The notes: a model not told the origin generated them from the sequence alone. Shown: positions 11,592 to 24,255, numbered from the stretch's first letter. The stretch: 64,000 bases of DNA from Rhizomys pruinosus (GCA_009823505.1 VZQC01007984.1:1866463-1930462); one strand, 5' to 3'. Translations and numbers: made by a program.

Positions 11592-11822
11592 GTCTGGGGG
11601 ATAGCTCAGTTTGTGAAGAGCTTGCCTTGAAAGCATAAGGACTGGAGTCTGATCTTCAGCACCCATTTAAAAAAAAATTAGGTGTGATGGCTTGTTCTTA
11701 TAATCTCATTGAAGAGACAGAGAGACAGGCAGATCTCTGGGGCTTCCTGGAAAGCCAGCCCAGTCTAATCAGTGAGCCCCATGTCTCAGTAAGAGACTAC
11801 CACTCAAAAAAACAAGGTGGAC
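11592..11822 (+). mobile_element. B4-type composite SINE
   Basis: An ID-like head (ggtctgggggatagctcagt) with a degraded B box is followed by an A run and a diverged B1-like half ending in 'ctcaaaaaaacaaggtgg'. Confidence 0.6.
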
Positions 11823-12035
11823 AGAACAGGAGAATAGCACAGCCACATGGAAATTTCCTCTTAACTGCAATAGTCCCTCAAGAGGGAGGGAGGAGGTGCA
11901 CTAGACTCAGAAAAGAAACAAACTTTAAATGTCTAGGGAAGCTGAAACGTGCAAGATTCAGGAGAACCCTTTCCCCGGTTTACAGAAGTAGTAAACAATG
12001 ATTGCAGGTCTTTCAGCAGTCCAGCTGTGGAGAAG

Positions 12036-12160
12036 AGGCCCCTGTAGCCCCAACTGGTCTGAAACTAGCTATGCAGACCATTCTGGCTTTGATCTCTCAG
12101 AGATCCACCTGCCTGCGCCTCCTGAATGCTGGGATTAAAGGCATGTACAGCCACCCCTGG
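12036..12160 (-). mobile_element. B1 SINE (old)
   Basis: Reverse B1 core (cctgtagccccaactggtct, then gagatccacctgcctgcgcc, then ctgggattaaaggcatg) without a clear tail or duplication; diverged. Confidence 0.75.
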
Positions 12161-12623
12161 GTTTGGAGAAGAGATTCTCCAACCTGTTGAGCTGCCTGCA
12201 ACGTGTGAGGTCTGGAGAGGCAGCTTTTGTGAGTCATCATGGATGTTGAAGAGGGTTTTTGAAGGATGCAGTTGCTTTGGAATCTTCCTTGTTCCTGTCA
12301 GTAACCTTTCACCCATATTTCTGTTACTAACCCCAATGAAGACTCATTGGTTCAGCACATTGGACTTTGAGGCCTTCCTTACTTTGGTCTGCCATGTCAT
12401 GGGTTCTCTTTTTGGTATAAGTAGATGTGCATACTACATCTCTCAGGGAACAACAGACACTGGAGCTCGCTCTCTCGTCTCTAAACCCTAAACACACATA
12501 CAAATACCTGCACAAATACATGCGCTCTCACACGTGCAGATTCACACATCAACACATATACCTCCCCCCATAGGTGCACACAAAAAGAAAACTAGAACAT
12601 ATACTTTTAAAATAAAAATGTAT
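12161..12623. other. No recognised gene; CA-rich stretch
   Basis: The segment at about 12487-12590 is rich in CACA/CATA, an imperfect microsatellite. Nothing else is recognised. Confidence 0.35.
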
Positions 12624-12845
12624 GGGCTGTAGAGATAGCTCAGTGGTTAAGAGCACTGACTGCTGTTGGAGAGGAACCAGGTTCAAATCCTAACAACCAC
12701 ATGGCAACTAACAACAGTTCATAACTCCAGTTCCAGGGGATTCGATACCCTCTTCTGACCTCTGTGGGCATTTCATGTCATGGATGCACTTACATACACA
12801 CAGGCAATACACTCATACACATAAAATAAAAATAATAAATAAAAT
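12624..12845 (+). mobile_element. B2 SINE (diverged)
   Basis: Head gggctgtagagatagctcag, box-B-like ggttcaaatcc, 'actccagttccaggggattc' and a (AATAA)n tail. More diverged than the other B2 copies, with no clear duplication. Confidence 0.85.
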
Positions 12846-12849
12846 ATGA

Positions 12850-13373
12850 AAAACAAAAACATATACTATAAACGATATGAGAAAAGGTGATAAGACTAAG
12901 TTTAAAGCATCAAAGAAGCATGTAGCCCTGTCTTTAGGTGAATTTCTCCTTTATATAACTTTTATGTTAGATTTGCATTCCAGTATATTTCTGTCTTGCA
13001 GTGCTACTCAAACCAGAGCTTTGCTTCTGTTAGGTGAGTAGACCCCACTCAGCTGCATCCCACTTGTAGAACTTTCAGTAAGCACGTAATCCTAGGTTCA
13101 GGGAACATAAATGTTTAACTTTAATCACCTGTTTTAAGGACTCCTTTTACTCTCCATTTAATGTAACTTTATTTTTCTGGATTTGCACATGTTTGAGAAA
13201 GCTATTGACATTCTTCTTGTGGGAACGTGTGAAGAATGAGAGGAAGAGTTGGCAGTCAATTTTGGTGATTGAAGTCCTCCAGATGGTTCTCATGGCAGAT
13301 CTTGAAAGAATATGGTGAAAACAGCAAATTAAATTTCTTTGAATAGAATCTCTCCTAAAGAAAGGGAAAGTTA
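12850..13373. other. No recognised feature
   Basis: Single-copy-looking AT-rich sequence with no supported element. Confidence 0.35.
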
Positions 13374-13500
13374 GCTGGGTGTTTTGGCGCACGCCTTTGG
13401 CAGATCTCTGTGAGTTCAAGGGCAGCCTGGTCTACATAGTAAGCTCCAGGCCAGCTGGAACTAAAGGGAGACCTGGCCTCAAAAAGACAAAAATAAATAA
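13374..13500 (+). mobile_element. B1 SINE with internal deletion
   Basis: Forward B1 starting gctgggtgttttggcgcacg. The usual 'atcccagcactcgggaggca' block is missing. The tail is (AAATA)n. Confidence 0.85.
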
Positions 13501-14070
13501 ACAAATAAATAACATGAAAAAAAAAATAAGACTCCCTCCCAGTAGACAGGGAGAAAAGCATGCTGGGCCCCCACCTGAGGGCACAGTGGGAACTCCAGAA
13601 TGGAGACTGCTCCTCAGCACCTGTCCTCTGGGAGGAGCAGGAAGAAGCAAACATGCAGTTAGTCATACCTAATTATGGTGGAGAGTGCCTTAAGGTTGGA
13701 AGCCATACCTGAAGCCTCTGTGTATTTCAAGTTACTGGGATCTCACTAAATGGTGGGAAGAATAACTGTTAGATGAATTGACTGCTAGAACAAACCCACT
13801 TCAGTAAAATGACAACTTAATGGTAACAATCGATGTGGGCAAATTGGGTGATAATTAAAAAAAAAAGAAAACCATAATGAAAATAATTAACAAACCTGGA
13901 ATTTCATATAAACCTCAGTTAAGATTTTAGTATAAATTTATCTGAAATATTTTCCTGTTTTATCTGGAAAATTTAATACTGAATTTTTTTTAATACCTGT
14001 CCCTTGTGTGTGTATGTATGTATGTATACATACTTAACTAAATTTAATGTCCAGTTTCCTTTTTAAAAAA
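13501..14070. other. No recognised feature
   Basis: No supported element. A short (GTAT)n run lies at 14008-14030. Confidence 0.35.
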
Positions 14071-14084
14071 ACATTTCTTTTTTT

Positions 14085-14333
14085 TAATTTTAAAAATTTT
14101 TATTTATTTATTTTCTACGTGTATGAATATACTGTCTGCATGCAGGTTTGTGCACCTGTGTCATGCAATACCGCGGAGGTCAGAAGAGGGCGTCGGATTC
14201 CCCTGGAACTGGAGTTCTCCTGGAATTGGAGTTACAGACGGTTCTCAGCTGCCATGTAGGTGTTGGGGATCGACCCTGGGTCCTCTGCAAGAGCAGTCGG
14301 CGCTCTTAACTGCTAGGCTATCTCTCCAGCCCC
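14085..14333 (-). mobile_element. B2 SINE, long variant
   Basis: Reverse B2 with an intact tRNA-like head at the right end (tctccagcccc). A likely target duplication (acatttctttttttt type) lies at about 14071 and 14337. Confidence 0.9.
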
Positions 14334-14341
14334 AATACATT

Positions 14342-14494
14342 TCTTTTTTTTTAATAGGGTCCCCCTGTAGCCCCAGCTGTCCTGCAGTTCCTTGCTATAT
14401 AGACCAGGTTAGTCTCGATCTCACAGAGTTCTGCCTGCCTCTGCCTCTGGAGTGTTGAGATGGAGCCTTTAGGCATGCACCACCACACCTAGCT
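14342..14494 (-). mobile_element. B1 SINE
   Basis: Reverse B1 directly next to the preceding B2, as in a nested or tandem A-tail insertion. Diverged in the middle (ttccttgctatatagaccag). Confidence 0.85.
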
Positions 14495-15334
14495 CTAAAC
14501 ATTTTATAATTAAAACTGGTTAATGAAAAGTTCCATTAATTGTAGCTTCAATTTGAACTTGTATTTTTTTTTTTTATGAACAAGAATTCTATTGAAATTG
14601 TACTTTTTTCTTCCTTCTGTAACCATATCAAGTATAATAACATTTTGAGGGCTGTGCCAAAGAAAACGATACAATCTCCAGTTTTGAACACAATGTAAAT
14701 TGACATCTTATTGCAATTTTCATGGATTTGAGTTCACCGAATGTGAACAGCAATATCACAATAACATGATGGCTGTGTTACATTACCCTCCTCAAGCTGA
14801 CAAAGGCAGGTTCCTAGCTGTGGCTGATAGTCCTTTATCCCTGCTTTTACACATTTCTCTCTCTTCAAAAATAAGTACCTACTCCCATTATGTTTATCAT
14901 TTATCTTGAAAGCTGAAATGTGTGGGGACACATTTTCCCACACCTAAAGTGTACATAGGATTTTCTCAGTAGAAATTGCAAATGTGAAATCACCCTGTTT
15001 CATTATTTCTCTAATTTCTCCCTGTAGGCTGAATTGATTTTTGAGACTTTGGTTATAGGAATCATAACTTCTACATCTTTGTTTATATTTTAGAAATAAT
15101 AATGACAGTTGGCAGCTTGAATATGTATTGATAATGATGAATAAAGAAATCTAATCACAGTAAATGATGAAGTCAGGTAAGCTCTTATTAATCACCTTTT
15201 CATGTTTTGCCATATCTCAGAGGTAGTTACCTTCCCAAACACATACACACACAGAGGTAGAATGAATATGAAATATTCTGTTTATTTTTATGATTTCTGA
15301 ATATAACATTTATTTTTTTGTTGTTATTTTTTAA
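14495..15334. other. No recognised feature
   Basis: AT-rich single-copy-looking DNA. No repeat or exon is supported. Confidence 0.35.
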
Positions 15335-15957
15335 GGGATTCACAATATAAGAGCACAGTTGTTTTCAGATCACATTGATGTTGCTCAGTTTGCCATACAA
15401 TTAGGTAATTGGTGCTACTAGCATCCATAGATGAGGGATATCATTCGTCATTTGTTTTTCTGGGACTATGTTACTTCACTCAGCATGATATCTTCTAGCT
15501 CCAGCCATTTCCCTGCAAAATTCATGATGTCGTCTTTCTTTACTGCTGCCTAGAACTCCATTGTGTAGATATACCACATTTCCTCTATGCACTCCTCAGT
15601 TGAGGGACACTTGGGTTGGTCCAGCTCTTTGCTATTGTGAAGATGGCAATAAACATGGCTGTGCATGTATCTCTGTGGTTAAGATGAAGCTTGTGGGTAC
15701 ATACCCAGGAGTGGTATGGCTGGGTCAGGTGGCAAGTTCATTCCAAGTCTTCCAAGGATTCTCCACACTGCTTTCCATCGTGGCTGTATGAGTTTACATT
15801 CCCACCAGTAGTGGTTGAGTGTTCCCCTTTCCCCACAACCTCTCCAGCACTTGGTATCGTTTGTTTTCTTGATCCTAGCCAGTCTTATTAGAGTAAGATG
15901 ATATCTTAAAGTGGATTTAATTTACATTTCCTTAATTATTAGTGACGTTGAACACTT
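15335..15957 (-). mobile_element. L1 'B', 3' part (left piece of a split element)
   Basis: On the minus strand this matches the last ~550 bp of ORF2 and the start of the 3' UTR of the L1 at 16136-21906. Examples are the reverse complements of the segments around 'tggagaggttgtggggaaaa' and 'atgctagcaccaaat'. It stops at a point ('gacgttgaacact') whose continuation is found at 21915 on the far side of the inserted L1. It is the same element as 21907-24735. The 3' end has lost its A tail. Confidence 0.85.
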
Positions 15958-16109
15958 TTTTTTTGTTCTTTTCGAGACAGGGTCTACCTTTAGCCCCAGC
16001 TGTCCTGGAATTCGCTCTGTAGACCAGGCTGGCCTTGAACTCACAAAGATCCGCCTGCCTCTGCCTCCCAAGTGCTAGGATTAAAGGTGTGTACCACCAC
16101 GCCCGGCTC
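15958..16109 (-). mobile_element. B1 SINE
   Basis: Full-length reverse B1 inserted in L1 'B' before the plus-strand L1 arrived, because L1 'B' sequence (atgtttctcg) resumes to its right before the younger L1 begins. A C-rich run (16109-16120) follows. Confidence 0.93.
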
Positions 16110-16135
16110 CCCCCCCCACCCAAACATGTTTCTCG

Positions 16136-16480
16136 ACTCCCAGCTCAGACTCCAGACACCCGCCTGGAGTCAGTGAGGTTCTGGTGAGTCAAGGTGCCCT
16201 TGTGGGACAAGCCATCCTCCCCTGGAACTCCCAGCTTAGACCCCAGACACCCGCCCAAAGTCAGTGATGTTCTGCTCAGACTCCAGACACCTGCCTGAAG
16301 TCAGTGAGGTTCCAGTGAGGCAAGGCAGACCTGCCTGGACCCTTGAGGACCTACCAATGGGCGGGTCAAAGTAGCAACCCAACCCGATGCCACACCCCCT
16401 CTCCCCCATGCACATCTTCCTGATGGAGCTCTGGTGCAGAGGACCCAACAGGTGGAGCCAAAGTCCCAGAATTCAAAGAA
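16136..16480 (+). promoter_or_regulatory. L1 'A' 5' UTR with repeated motif
   Basis: GC-richer than its surroundings. A block of about 40 bp ('agactccagacacccgcc', then 'gtcagtgaggttct') occurs three times, at about 16147, 16228 and 16277, in diverged form. This recalls the monomer-type promoters of rodent L1s, but it is short, so the promoter is probably truncated. Confidence 0.55.
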
Positions 16481-16509
16481 ATAAACAAACAGACAAATCC
16501 ACATGCCAA

Positions 16510-17640
16510 AGACACAAAGAAAAAAACAACATGGGAAAAGCTCATAATAAATCCACACCAAACTCAACCAACCCTACAGAAGATCCCACAATGAGCTATC
16601 CTAGAAGGAAGCCAAGACACTGACCTTAGAAGAACAACTGTAGACATATCCAAAGAAATCAGAGAACTAAGGAAAGAGAATGAAAAACTGAGGAAGGACC
16701 TAGAGAAAGACAATGAGAAATGGTGGAAAGAACTACCGGGAGAGATTGAAAAACTCAAGAAGGACCTAGAAGGAGAAAATCACAAACTCCAGAAGGATGT
16801 TGAAACACTGAAAAGTTCCCAGGCCAAAATGAAAACAGAAAATGACCAATGAACCAAGGAGCAACCAAGATGAGAAAGAAAGGCTCCAGAGGGAAATGGA
16901 AAATCTAAAGAAATCACAGAATGAAATGAAAAAGGATATTGAACATTCATACAACCACCAGGAAAGGATGGGAAAAAGCCTCAGAAGCAGATTGGAAGAA
17001 GTAGAAAAAAGAATATAAGACCTGCAGGTAATACAGAGTAACTAGAAAGCTCAAGTAACGATTATGAAAAATTAAAAAAAAAACACAAGAGTGGAACAAC
17101 CAGGAAATGTGGGACACTATGAAAATACCAATCCTCCACATCATAGGAATAGAGGAAAAAGAGGAGTCCCAAGATAACACTATTGACCAGATCTTCAACA
17201 GGATAATAGAAGAAACTTTCCCCAATCTGAAAAAGACAATCCCATACAAATACAAGGCACATAGAACACCAAATAGACAGGACCAGAAAAGAAACTCCCC
17301 ATGCCATATCATTGTTAAAACACTAGATACTCAAAACAAAGACAAAATATTGAAAAGCCACAAGAGAAAAACAACACATTACGTGTAAGGGGAAACCCAT
17401 CAGAATCTCAGCTGATTTCTCAGCCCAAACAATGAAAGCTAGAAGAATGTGGACCAAGGTATTCCTTAGATGTCAACCCAGACTACAATATCCAGCAAAA
17501 ATGTTAATTATAGTCAAAGGAGAAAGAAAAATCTTTCACAACATAAACAAGAAGAAAGAATACATGTCTAAAAAACTAACACTTCAGAAAATCCTTGAAG
17601 CAATCCAAAGAACAAAGGAAAGAAGAAACTATCCATAAGC
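16510..17640 (+). pseudogene. L1 ORF1 pseudogene (L1 'A')
   Basis: L1 ORF1 normally encodes the trimeric RNA-binding chaperone of the L1 RNP: an N-terminal coiled coil, an RRM and a C-terminal domain. Here 16640-17020 encodes repeated KENEKL / KDLEKDNEK-like heptads, consistent with the coiled coil. At 17190-17380, residues such as IFNRIIEETFPNLKK and RTPNRQDQKRNS match the conserved RNA-binding part. At 17430-17500, MKARRMW and PRLQYPAK match the C-terminal domain. Stop codons (for example after ...MKTENDQ near 16851) and several frame changes disrupt it. The N-terminal start is uncertain. It lies about 60 bp upstream of ORF2, the usual L1 order. Confidence 0.85.
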
Positions 17641-17697
17641 AATTAAAGAGAGAAAGCAACAAACTCATAACAGAATACATATAAACCTAGACCAAAA

Positions 17698-20600
17698 ATG
17701 CAAACAAAAAATAAGGCAAAAGGAAGCAACACACATCTCTCAATAATAACATTAAATACTAATGGTTTAAACTCCCCAATCAAAAGGTATAGTCTGGGAG
17801 AATGGATTAGTAAACTGAACCCTTCCATATACTGTCTACAAGAAACCCATCTTATCCTCAAGGACAGACACCACCTTAGAGTAAAAGGATAGAAAAAAAT
17901 ATTCCAAGCAAATGATACTAAGAAACAAGCTGGAGTGGCTATTCTAATATCAGACAAAATAGATCTCAAAGTAAAATTAATCATAAGAGACAATGAGGGC
18001 CATTACATCCTTGTCAAAGGAACAATGAACCATGAAGACTTCACAATCCTAAATGTTTAGGCACCAAACTCTAGTGCTCCTAACTTTATAAACACAACTC
18101 TGCAGGACCTCAAGACACAGATTAATCCTAATACACTAATAGTGGGAGACTTCAACACTCCACTGAGCCCCTTGGATAGATCAACAGGACAAAAAAATAA
18201 ACACAGAGACATCAGAACTGAACAACACAATACACCAAATGGACCTCACAGACATCTACAGAATGTTCCACCCAAATACCAAAGAATATACTTTCTACTC
18301 AGCACTCATGGAACATTCTCCAAAATTGACCACATACTGGGGCACAAAAGGAACCTCAACAAATACAAAAGGATAGAAATTCCATACATTCTATCATATG
18401 AACACCAGAATAAGTCCAGCTAGCTACAAGAACACATGGAGACTAAACAACACAATCCTGAACAATGAATGGGTCAGGGAAGAAATAAAGAATGAAATAA
18501 AACTATTCATAGAACTGAATGAAAAAGACAATACAACACAGCAAAACCCATGGGATGCTTTAAAAGCAGTCTTGAGAGGGAAATTTATAGCCCTGAGTGT
18601 CCACATTAAAAAAAAAATAAAACAGAAAGAGAACAAGTAAATGATCTAACACTGCAGCTAAAAACACTTGAGAGACAACAACAAATGAACCCCAAAACCA
18701 ACAGACAGGAAGAAATAAGAAAAATCAGAGCAGAAATCAATGAAATAGAAACAAAGACAGCAATACATAAAATCAACGAATCCAAAAGCTGGTTCTTTGA
18801 AAAAATAAACAAAATAGACAGACCACTAGCTTAGTTAATAACAACAACAAAAAAAGATAGAGCAACTCCAAATCAATATTATTTGTGATGAAAGGGGAAA
18901 CATCACAACAAAGAAAAGATCCAGTCAATCATACGGGAATACTTCAAAAATCTATACTCCACTAAATTTGAAAACCTAAGAGAAATGGATGAATATCTGA
19001 AGAGATAGACAATTTAAACAGACCCACAATATTTGAGGAAATTGAAGATGTTATTAAAAAACTCCCAACTAATAAAAGCCCTAGTCCAGATAGTTTCACG
19101 GAAGAATTTTATAAAACATTTAAAGAGGTCTTACAACCATTGCTACTCAAACTGTTTAGAAGGATACAAACAGAGGGAATTCTCCCAAACTCCTTCTATG
19201 AAGCCAGCATCACTCTACTACCAAAACTGGGCAAAGATGCAAACAAAAAAACAGTTATAGACCCATCTCACTAATGAACACAGATGCAAAAATTCTCAAC
19301 AAAATACTTGCAAATCACATACAGACCCACATTAAAAAGATCATCCATCATGATCAAGTTGGATTCATACCAGAGATGCAGGGATGGTTCAACATACGTA
19401 AATCAATGAGTATCATAAAACACATAAATGGACTGAAAGAAAAAAAACACACAATCATCTCAATTGATGCAGAAAAAGCCTTTGACAAGATCCAGCATCC
19501 CTTCATGTTTAAAGTCCTAGAGATAATAGGACTGAAAGGAACATTCCTCAACATGATCAAAACCATATGTAGCAAATCCACTGCCAACATCATCCTAAAT
19601 GGGGAAAAATTGGAACCATTTTCCTTAAAGGTGGGAACCCGGCAAGGCTGCCCCTATCACCACTCCTCTTTACTATAGTTCTTGAAACACTTGCTAGGGC
19701 ACTAAGACAAGAGAAGGGAATTAAAGGAGTACTAATCAGAAAAGAAGAAGCTAAGCATCCCTTTTTGCAGATGATATGATAGTTTCCCTAAAGGATGCTA
19801 AAAACTCCACCAGAAAACTTCTAGAAACGATCCAGAGCTTTAGTAAAGTGTCGAGCTACAAAATTAACCTAGCAAAATCAGTAGCCTTTCTTTACACCAA
19901 CAATAAACAAGTGGAGAAGAAATACAAGATCTTCCCACTCACAATAGCCTCAAAAATAATAAGATAACTGGGAACAAACCTAACCAAAGATAGCAACGAC
20001 CTCTACAACAAAAATTTTAAACCCTTGAAGAAGGAGATGGAAAATGACATCAAAAGATGCAAAGACTTCCCATACTCATGGATTGGAAAAATTAACATAG
20101 TGAAAAATGTCCATTTTACTCAAATTGATATACAGATTCAACACAATCCCAATCAAAATTCTTTCACAGACTTGGAAAAAAAAATCCTTAAATTCATATG
20201 GAAAAACAAACAATCCTGATTAGCTAAGGCAACCCAGAGTTAAAAATGCAATATGGGGGGATTTCCCTACCAGACTTCAAACTATATTACAGGGCCATAG
20301 TCATAAAGACAGCCTGATACTGGCACAAAAACAGACCTGTTGACCAATGGAACAAAATTGAAGATCCAAAGTTGAGCTCATACAATTTCAGCCACCTCAT
20401 ATTTGACAAAGGGGCAAAAAACCCTCAGTGGAGGAAGGATAGCATCCTCAGCAAATGTTGCTAGCAAAATCGGATCACCATTTGTAGAAGAACAAAATTA
20501 AATCCCTACCTCTCACCCTGTACAAAAATCAGCTCCGAGTGGATCAAAGATCTCAATGTGAAGCCTGAAACCCTGAAGCTGATAGAAGAAAAAGTTGGCA

Positions 20601-21471
20601 ACAACCTACAAGACATAGGTGTAGGAAAAACTTTCTAAATCAGACAGCAGCTGCACAGGAAGTAAGGTCAACAATCAACAAATGGGACCTCATAAAACTC
20701 AAAAGCTTCTGTACAGTGAAAGAAACAATCAAGAAGTTGAAGAGAAAACCCATAGAGTGGGAGGAAATCTTTACCCGTGATACATCTGACTGAGCATTGA
20801 CATCAAGAATATATAAACTATTCAAAAAACAAAGTAAGAAGACACATGACTTACTCAAAAGATGGAGTAAAGAACTGAACAGAGACTTCACCAGGAAGGA
20901 AGTAAAGATGGCTGATGAACATCATAAAAAGTGTTCAACATCATTAATAGTTAAGGAAATGCAAAGTAAAACCACTCTCAGATATCATCTCACTCCAATA
21001 TGACTGGCTAAGATCAAGAAAACAAAAGACATCAGATGTTGGAGAGGTTGTGGGGAAAAGGGAACACTCATCCACTGCTGGTGGGAATGCAAACTTGTAT
21101 AACCACTATGGAAAGCAGTGTGGAGAACCATTAAAAGACTCGGAATGAGCCTACCACCTGTCCCAGTCATACCACTCCTGGGTATATACCCCAAAGACAC
21201 ATTCTACCGCAAAGATATAGGCACGTCCATGTTTATTGCAGCTCTCTTCACAATAGCAAAGAGCTGGAACCAGCCCAAATGCCCCTCAACAGACGAGTGG
21301 ATGACAAAAATGTGCTACATCTCCACAGTGGAGTACTATTCAGTAGTAAAGAAAGATGGCATTATGAACTTTGCAGGTAATTGGATGGAGCTCAAAGCCA
21401 TTTTGCTGAGTGAAGTAACACAGACCCAGAAAGACAAACGGAGAATGGTTTCCCTCATTTGTGGATGCTAG
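17698..21471 (+). pseudogene. L1 ORF2 pseudogene (L1 'A'; endonuclease and reverse transcriptase)
   Basis: ORF2 of intact L1s encodes an AP-type endonuclease, a reverse transcriptase and a Cys-rich C terminus that carry out target-primed reverse transcription. The start at 17698 gives the endonuclease beginning SIITLNTNGLNSPIK, then YCLQETHL (about 17830), and GDFN at 18145-18156. RT landmarks are [16 protein letters not shown] (about 19459-19506), GTRQGCP (about 19633) and the FADD catalytic motif at about 19769, which sits in a shifted frame relative to the preceding block. The C-terminal block ends at 21471 (SLICGC then stop). Stops (near 17890, 18058 and 18421) and multiple shifts make it non-functional. 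Length is close to the family's ~3.8 kb. Confidence 0.9.
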
Positions 21472-21743
21472 CACCAAATCCCCCAGACGAAAGGCAAGCT
21501 GAAGGACATTATTGTTATGTTTTTGTTTATCTGAAAGCAGCTATTTTGGTATAATGTGAATCTCTCAACTGGCTCTAGAATCCACACACCAATTATCCTC
21601 AAACTCTGTAACTACTGTATATGGGTGAAGAATATGTATCTGTATTTTAGAGTAATATAAAATTAATGGAGGAAAATGTGAATTCCTAAGCATAAAAAAA
21701 AAAGACTAAGAGAAATATACAGGATAGTTATGGCAGACTGCAT

Positions 21744-21771
21744 GGTCTGGGGGTGGGGTGGGGTGGGGGGG
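21744..21771 (+). repeat. G-run in L1 3' UTR
   Basis: Runs of G4-G7 separated by single T's could form a G-quadruplex, a known feature of rodent L1 3' UTRs. The same tract is seen reversed as C-runs at about 7371-7391 and 62724-62740. Confidence 0.8.
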
Positions 21772-21845
21772 TAAGGGAAAAGGGAATATGCCTGAACTGA
21801 ATTGAGAAATGATGTATGAAATACACAAAACATCAATAAAAAAAT

Positions 21846-21906
21846 CTAAGATAATTAGGCAATATTAGGCTAAAGACAGATAAAAAGGTAAAGAAAAAAA
21901 AAAGAG
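21846..21906 (+). other. Candidate 3'-transduced sequence of L1 'A'
   Basis: The L1 3' end AATAAAAAAA (21835-21844) is followed by about 48 bp that is not L1 ('ctaagataattaggcaatat' and on), then a second A tract, then the target duplication GTTTCTCG at 21907-21914. Because the duplication lies outside this segment, the segment moved with the L1, as happens when transcription reads past the first poly(A) signal. Confidence 0.6.
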
Positions 21907-22882
21907 GTTTCTCGGCCATCTCTAATTCCTCACTTGTGAAATCTCTGTTCGGCTCTTTGCTCCATCTATTGAATGGGTCATTTGTTTTCTTTCTTCTTTG
22001 TTTTTTTGAGTAGTTTATATATTCTGGAAATCAATGCTTTGTCAGATGTATCTGAGGTGAAGATTTCCTCCCACTCTGTGGGTTTTCTCTTCACTTCCTT
22101 GATTATTCTTTTATTATACAGAAGCTTTTGAGTTTAATGAGATCCCATTTGTCAATTGTTGACCTTAATTCTTGCACAGCTGCTGTCTGATTTAGGAAGT
22201 CTTTTCCTACGCCTATGTCTTGTAGTCTGCTGCCAACTTTTTCTTCTATCACCTTCAGAGTTTGGGGGTTCATGTTAAGGTCTTTAATCTATCTGGAGTT
22301 AACTTTTGTACAGGGTGAGAGGTAGGGGTTTAATTTCATTCTTCTACAAGTGGTGATCTATTTTTGCCAACACCATTTGCTGAAAATGCTGTCTTTTCTC
22401 CATTGTGGCTTCTTGTCCCCCTTGTCAAATATGAGATGGCTGAAATTGTATGTGCTCAAGTTTGGATCTTCAGTTTTGTTCCATTGGTCAACAGGTCTGT
22501 TTTTGTGCCAGTACCAGGCTGTTTTTATGACTATAGCCCTGCAGTATAGTTTGAAGTCTGGTATGGAGATCCCCCCCTGTGTAGCTCTTTTCACTCAGAG
22601 TTGTTTTGGCTATTCAGGGTCTTTTGTTTTTCCAAATGAAAGTAAGGACTTTTTTTCAAAGCCTGTGAAGAAACTCTTGGGGATTTTAATTGGGATTCCA
22701 TTAAATCTATACAAGAGTTTGGGTAGAATGGACATTTTTACAATGTTAATTTTCCCAATCTATGAGCATGGGAGGTTTTTCTGTCTACTGATGTCTTCTT
22801 CAATTTCCTTCTTCACAGTTTTAAAATTTTTGTTGTAGAGATCTTTGTTGTCTTTGATTAGGTTTGATCTTGGGTATTTTAT

Positions 22883-23344
22883 TTATTTTAGGCTATTGTG
22901 AGTGGGAAGGTCTCTTTCAATTCCTTCTCTAGGTGCTTGTTGTTGGTGTAAAGAAAGGCCACTGATTTTTTTTTTTAGGTTAATTTTGTATCCTGCCACT
23001 TTGCTGAAGCTGTTAATTGTTTCTAGGAGTTTTCTGGTAGAGTTTTTAGCATCGCTTAAGTAAACAATCATATCATCAGCAAATAGGAACAGCTTGACTT
23101 CCTCTTTTCCAATTAGAACTCCTTTAATTTCCTTTTCTTGCCTTATTGCTCTAGCAAGTGTTTCAAGCACTATATTGAAGAGGAGTGGTGACAGGGGGCA
23201 GGCTTTCTGAGTTCCTACCTTTAAAGGGAATGTTTCCATTGTTTCCCCATTTAGGATGATATTGGCTGTGGATTTCCTGTATATCGCTGTGATTACATTG
23301 AGGAGTGATTCCTCCAATCCAATTCCCTCTAGGACTTTAAGCAT
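22883..23344 (-). pseudogene. L1 ORF2 reverse-transcriptase fragment (L1 'B')
   Basis: The 153-codon open piece contains [18 protein letters not shown], the catalytic FADDMIVYL and [20 protein letters not shown], the conserved RT palm and downstream blocks. Flanking ORF2 pieces (22358-22594 and 23440-23697) are in other frames. FADD is intact, but GTRQGCP-type residues have become GTQKACP. Non-functional as a whole. Confidence 0.88.
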
Positions 23345-24250
23345 GAAGGGATGCTGGATTTTGTCAAAGGCTTTTTCAGCATCAATTGAGATGATGGTGT
23401 GGTTTTTGTCTTTCAGTCCATTTATATGTTTGACGATATTTATTGATTTTCATATGTTGAACCATCCTTGCATCTCTGGTATGAATCCAACTTGGTCTGA
23501 TGGATTATCTTCTTGATGTGGGTCTGCATGTGATTTGCTGGTATCCTGTTTAGAATTTTGATGTCTGTGTTCATTAGTGAGATGGGTCTGTAGTTCTTCT
23601 TTTTGGTTATATCTTTGCCTGGTTTTGGTAATAGAGTGATTCTGGCTTCATAGTAGGAATTTGGGAAAATTCCCTCTGTTTGTACCCTTCTAAACAACTT
23701 CAGTAATAATGGTTATCTTTTTGAAATGTTTTATAGAATTCTGCCGTGAAACCACCTGGGCCTGGGCTTTTTTTGTTGGGAGGTTTCTTATTACATCTTC
23801 AATTTCTTCATATATTATAGGTCTGTTTAAGCTGTAAATCTCTTCTTGGTTGAGATTTGGTGATTCCCAGGATTTCAGATTTCATCCATTTTTTTCTAGG
23901 TTTTCAAATTTGGTAGAGTACAGGTTTTTGAAGTATTCCTGTATGATTTTCTAGATATTTTCATTGTCTGTTGTGATATTTCCCCTTTATTCATGGATTG
24001 TACTGATTTGGAATTGTTCGTTCTTTTGGTTAACTGGGCTAGGGGTCTGTCTATCTTGGTTATCCTTTCAAAGAACCAACTTTTGGATTCATTGTTTTTT
24101 TGTTTTTTTTTTTTTTTTTTTGGTATTGTTTTCTTTGTTTCTAATTTCATTGATTTCTGCTCTGATTTTTTGTTATTTCTCTTCCTGTGCTGTTGCATTT
24201 TAGGGTTCATCTGTTGTTGTTGTCTCCCAAGTGCTTTAGCTGCAGTGTTA

Positions 24251-24255
<5 letters not shown>

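Larger units (their letters stand above)
16136..21906 (+). mobile_element. L1 'A', near full-length LINE-1
   Basis: About 5.77 kb in the order 5' UTR, ORF1, ORF2, G-rich 3' UTR and A tail. The flanking direct repeat GTTTCTCG lies at 16128-16135 and 21907-21914 and interrupts L1 'B', which gives the relative age. Both reading frames are broken by stops and frameshifts, so it cannot encode its own machinery now. Sequence between the first A tract (about 21838-21844) and the terminal A tract (about 21893-21903) looks like a 3' transduction. Confidence 0.9.

Noticed and set aside
22350..22838. 162-codon open frame on the plus strand
   Set aside because: It is antisense to L1 'B' ORF2; the sense strand explains the openness.
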